Shown here one piece after another: positions 60,511 through 64,000 of a stretch of DNA of 64,000 bases. The translations under genes and the position numbers were made by a program. The notes under the pieces were generated by a model. That model was not told the origin of the DNA. It did not search any database and was given only the letters and a program-made list of their open reading frames with translations. The DNA lies in NCBI GenBank assembly GCA_025766275.1, contig JAFKAC010000040.1, positions 372,001 through 436,000 of the forward strand, read 5' to 3'. Origin of the DNA: Lactarius indigo (taxonomy: Eukaryota > Basidiomycota > Agaricomycetes > Russulales > Russulaceae). Numbering within the stretch: position 1 is the stretch's first letter; every line of letters starts with the position of its first letter.

Positions 60511-61199
60511 AGTGATAGTTGAAGGAGCCTAGGTGGATACTTGGGGATACAGGCTGATCTCGCCGGAAAGGGTGGTTAATGCTTGAGGGCACAGGTTCGC
60601 ACAGCTCCTGAGTTACGGCCAGGATAGGGCGCCTCGTGTTCAACATATAGACGCCCTGACGTTCTCAGGGAGCCCTGACGATGACTTACACGCGCAGATT
60701 CGCTGCGGCCAGCCCGATATGCAAAAGATGCAGGAGAGTGTCACGCATACATTTGTTCATCACTCTTGGACGGGTATAAATATGAGAACCAAACGGCAAC
60801 CTCTGCGAGGTACCTGCCTTCAAGTTGGCAGTGTCTGTGTCGGGCTCGGCGCGCCAATTGGCAAATACAGTCAAAGGTCTGGTTCTCTCCTTTTTTTCTA
60901 CTTTGGGCCATTCTTGCGAGATCAAGAGTGCCTCATGGTGACTGAACCATGCATTTAACCATCAGTTTACATGATGACCTGGCACATAACTAGTTTCGAC
61001 CTCTTATGGAATGAACGAGCCCCAAAGAATCTGTATTTGGAAATTCTGGCTCGAGATGTGAGCGAGAATATGGGTTCGCGGGGAGATGATGCCCACCGTC
61101 AGTGGTGCCTTCTAGCTTGAGAGTAAAAAGGGGATATAATATCACACTCATCGCCACCGCGAACTATCAACGGTCTCTTATGTCTTGGCCCTAGCAAAC
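60511..61199. other. NLR4 promoter and 5' flank
   Basis: Copy of 32466-33228, more diverged. No coding exon recognised. Confidence 0.45.
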
Positions 61200-62320
61200 A
61201 ACAGCCCCATTCGCGATCGACCGTCTGCCGTACTCCAAAGAACTGCACCACCACCAGTTCCCGTGGATCTCCCAGAGCTGGAGCTGCCTTGAGCGTGATC
61301 CCTGTAATAAATTAATTGACCACTGACGATATAGGACTAGAGGGTTGAGAGAGGGGCCACGCACCTCCAAGGACATCCCTCAATCCCATCTGTCGCCCGA
61401 ATACCAACTCGTGAGAGTCCAGCGCTCCTAGCACCCTCGAGAACCTCCACGTCATTCCCACGGGCGACGGTCGTGGCGAGCGCAATCGCCAACGTACCGT
61501 CCCAGGCGCCGGGGTTGCCGTGGTCGCCGCCCGCCATCAGTGCGCCGTAAGACTCGCGATTGCACGAGTGCGAACGTGTGATGCGTGCCAGAATCACAAT
61601 CCGCCTCGAACTCGGGCGCTTACCCAGAAAATCCGTCGGATTGGTCGCAAGGGGACGCACTGTTCATGATCTTGAATCTACACATGCACGTGGATCCTCT
61701 TCGAGATTGTACCCCCCAGGCCCGCGATCCTGCATAGAACGTCCGAGCCACTTGCGCGTAAGCCATACCAGTCCCAGCTTGAGGGATCGACTGCCTGAGT
61801 GATGGAAGAGTATCGCAGTGCCGGTGTAGCGTGGGTGCGCAACTTGTAGGGTATGTAGACCTGATTCGAGAGACGGCCCAGCGAGAGTGTCGAAGAGTTA
61901 TGAGCGCGCGAAAATGTATCTGACCGTCGGCGAGTGTCATTGTTGCAGGGTCAAGCGTTGTTGTCGTTTTCATTGTCTCCGCGTCCGTCGAGTTGTTGAT
62001 CAAATTCCCTCGCATCTAAAAAATAGACCCATATTGCAGTTTACATCGCCAACCTGACCGTCGTCACGAGGACCAAGAAAGGCGCCTGTGCGTGTAAGTG
62101 CGTACTTGAGAACGGACATCTCTATCCACCCTTACCAGCTTTTAACGCCCAAAAGTCATTCTCGACCATTTGTTCAACTGTTACGAGATCCTGGTGCGGT
62201 CCTCTTGTCCTGGGTGTGTTCTGCTGAGGTACTGTACAAGTAAACGACCAGAGAGAAGAGCAAAGCAAAGACACGAACCAGAAATGGGCCCCTGTATGCG
62301 TCTCATTTTCACCTCACCAC
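61200..62320 (-). pseudogene. Unidentified gene in the duplicated flank, copy D
   Basis: Most diverged copy of the 33229-34617 gene. Readable parts are DHGNPGAWDGTLAIALATTV, then EGARSAGLSRVGIRATDGIE, with LHTLQVAHPRYTGTAILFHH in a neighbouring frame. Its version of the first segment reads more like an ordered protein than copies A and C, so this copy may be closest to the original sequence. No family recognised. Confidence 0.35.
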
Positions 62321-62818
62321 TTACACGGGCATGAAAAATATGTTGAGGATGGGGTGTATGCGTGTTGCATTGCCCAGTGCGCGAATAGGATTTGCATTGG
62401 AAAAAGGGCATGTGATGAACAGAATGTGGCCACCGTAGAGTGCCGTAGCCTCTCCCAAGTGGGGGTCGACAGAAGAGTGGAGGTCTGGGAGTTCGGGCGG
62501 GGTCAGGGATGGATAGATTGGGGCTCCCCGTGGCCGAGAGGGAAGAGGGGGTAGAGAAAAGACGGTATGTGAGACGAGGGGTTTGTTTTGCGAATTGATG
62601 AGTATGATGGCTCGATGGGGGGTGGGTGAGACTGACTTGCATTCTGATCCAGTTCTGTGGGCCAGAATCTGTTATGATATGACCACAGACATCGCAAGCG
62701 TTATCGCGACTGTGGAAATGTAGTGCAAGCATCGCAATTAACTTTTTCAGCGCGCGGCTGGTTGCAAGCGAATTGGAACTTGCTTACGTCACGGTTCAAC
62801 AGCTTTTTCTTTCGCACA

Positions 62819-63045
62819 GATTATTCTTTGAACCCACTGCTGTGACATATGCGCCTCTATCCCTGGGGGGGCTACCTCCCTGCTCCGATGGTAATCATTA
62901 AATAACTCTTCCCAGTCGGTCCGCACTCATGTTTGCCCTGCTGTCACCTTTTTGTGTCCTCAAAGGAGCGGTCGGTCTTCTCATCTTGTGGCGCCGCAGA
63001 GGAATAGTTCCTGAAGATGAAGAACGTGCACTACTCACCCTTTGA
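62819..63045 (+). pseudogene. 3' fragment of the TspO-like gene
   Basis: Matches 26915-27172: the [11 protein letters not shown] exon, then [17 protein letters not shown] and the acidic C-terminus before the stop. A deletion of about 40 bp removes the segment matching 27008-27048. In-frame stops and a G-run near 62868 disrupt it. The 3' flank also matches (CATTCCAATC at both). Confidence 0.88.
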
Positions 63046-63600
63046 ACTTCCTGCCAGTTCTCTATCCGGATGACTCCGATGTCCTGAGTCTCGATTCACG
63101 AACTGTCGGTGTTTATCTGAGTCACCTTGCTGTTCTAACTCATTCCAATCTATTTACGTAGCATGCTCCTGTATGCAGGAAACGAGATGTCCGACGCGAC
63201 ATGGTCTTCACATGACTCTGTTTATCCGTCTCTGGGTGTGTTGCCACACCACAATGGTGCGGAATCGATCATTCCTTGGTACCGGACTCTCGTGCGTGTT
63301 ATTGTGACTGTTTGCTCAACGAGATATTCGACTCGGCGTTCACCCGGTCCGGAATGTGTTATGGCCGCAACACAGCGGGGCGTGAATCAATTCTTCCTAT
63401 TACCGAACACTCAACGTCTTTCCTTTGCGTCCTCTCCTCTGTATGTCTATCGCACCCGCTGATCCTGTCTACTCACAAACACATCAGACTTTATCACGTT
63501 TCCCTTTGTCGGGCGAGCCATCCACTCCTCCCCCTAGTTCTGTCCGAATGCTTCATGTGTAACCCCTGACTGTGGTTCGGCATCAGTAACATTTTAAGTC

Positions 63601-63645
63601 ATGCCACCAGCAGCTCCGAAGATTATCTCAAGTCTGCAGAAGGTA
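63601..63645 (+). pseudogene. H2A.Z fragment (first codons only)
   Basis: After a promoter copy (about 63290-63600, including ACCGAACACTCA) the ATG at 63601 gives MPPAAPKIISSLQK. Only the first codons resemble H2A.Z. The sequence then passes directly into the NLR upstream region, so most of H2A.Z and the whole NLR body are deleted. Confidence 0.75.
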
Positions 63646-64000
63646 GCGATCAATTGAACTTGGGCCATAGTAGTAGTGCTTTTCGAAGGAGCCTGAGTGA
63701 ATCCTCAGGGGATAACTTGATTCGCACAACATCTGAATTACGCTGCAACAGGGCTGCAACAGATAGCCGCCCTAATATTCCCAGGGGGCCAGAACTAGTA
63801 ACTTAGACGCGCATAGACAACAGCTTTCGCTGCGGCCACCTCGAGATGTAATAGACTCGCATGAAAGGCCACGCGCCGAACCTAGATTTGTTCATTGCTC
63901 TAGGACAGGTGCTCGTATGAAAATCGAACCACCTTTACGAGGAGCCCGTCTTGGTACTCGTGTCTGTATTTGTTTTGGCGCACCAGTTGACGAGGATAGT
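63646..64000 (-). pseudogene. NLR5 remnant: start codon region and promoter only
   Basis: GGGCCATAGTAGTAGTG near 63662 matches the start region of NLR2 (GGGACATAGTAGTG at 40351), and the following DNA matches NLR promoters (AGATAGCCGCCCTAATATTC at 63763, compared with 32601 and 51867). The coding part has been lost. Confidence 0.65.

Larger units (their letters stand above)
54470..62800. repeat. Duplication unit C (psi-H2A.Z, NLR4, flank)
   Basis: Third near-complete copy. It keeps the order of unit A, with about 800 bp of foreign sequence (55770-56570) inserted in the spacer. Confidence 0.8.
62800..64000. repeat. Duplication unit D (start; cut by window end)
   Basis: It begins with a decayed 3' end of the TspO-like gene, then the H2A.Z promoter, a truncated H2A.Z and the NLR 5' flank. 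It shows that the original duplicated segment started inside the last exon of the gene at 26083-27172. Confidence 0.75.

Noticed and set aside
1..64000. tRNA, rRNA or CRISPR elements
   Set aside because: I looked for T-loop GTTCGAATC-type boxes, rRNA-like conserved stretches and regularly spaced direct repeats and found none.

Overview
The window looks like nuclear DNA of a filamentous basidiomycete, probably an agaricomycete. The genes are dense and split by many short (about 45-70 nt) introns with GT...AG borders. The protein set is eukaryotic and fungal: eIF2D/Tma64, MCM10, Asf1, H2A.Z, an Lte1-like RasGEF and a secreted GMC flavoenzyme. It also holds Goodbye-NACHT-ankyrin NLRs and a chromodomain Ty3/Gypsy element of the kind common in mushroom genomes. 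No bacterial features (operons, Shine-Dalgarno sites, CRISPR) are present. All exon models were built by eye from reading frames and splice signals, so inner exon borders are approximate.

Left part (1-27 kb), single-copy genes. An eIF2D/Tma64 gene runs off the left edge on the minus strand, followed by a ten-exon aryl-alcohol-oxidase-like GMC gene (1389-3772, minus). About 4.7 kb without a recognisable gene follows, then a multi-exon membrane-protein gene (about 8527-10399, plus) and another gene-poor stretch with one weak hypothetical gene near 14 kb. A compact housekeeping block comes next: MCM10 (15200-17691, plus), a four-helix membrane protein (18204-18818, plus), an Lte1-type RasGEF (19184-24526, minus), ASF1 (24982-25736, plus), a TspO-like membrane protein (26083-27172, plus) and H2A.Z (27627-28172, plus).

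Right part (27-64 kb), a segmental-duplication array. A unit made of H2A.Z (plus), an NLR gene (minus) and a flank carrying a decayed unidentified gene has been copied in tandem. Only the first H2A.Z is intact; three others are pseudogenes or fragments. Three NLRs look complete: 28971-32465, 36700-40357 and 56942-60510. A fourth (50361-51737) is cut off just after its P-loop exon by a Copia-like remnant. A fifth is reduced to its 5' flank at the right edge (63646-64000), next to a decayed 3' end of the TspO-like gene. The NLRs share an N-terminal Goodbye domain, a heptad linker of variable length, NACHT, and about eight ankyrin repeats.

A 7,844-bp Ty3/Gypsy chromovirus (41517-49360) sits inside the array with 512-bp LTRs that appear identical and a CCGTG target-site duplication. 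Its gag and pol overlap in the -1 frame at a GGGTTTT slippery heptamer. It carries two in-frame TGA codons and lacks a gag ATG, so this copy is probably defective although its LTRs look young.

The most interesting biology is the NLR array: an expanding family of intracellular immune-type receptors that differ in heptad number (2, 9, 4, 6) and in loop residues of the ankyrin repeats, on a duplicated segment seeded from an essential histone-variant locus.
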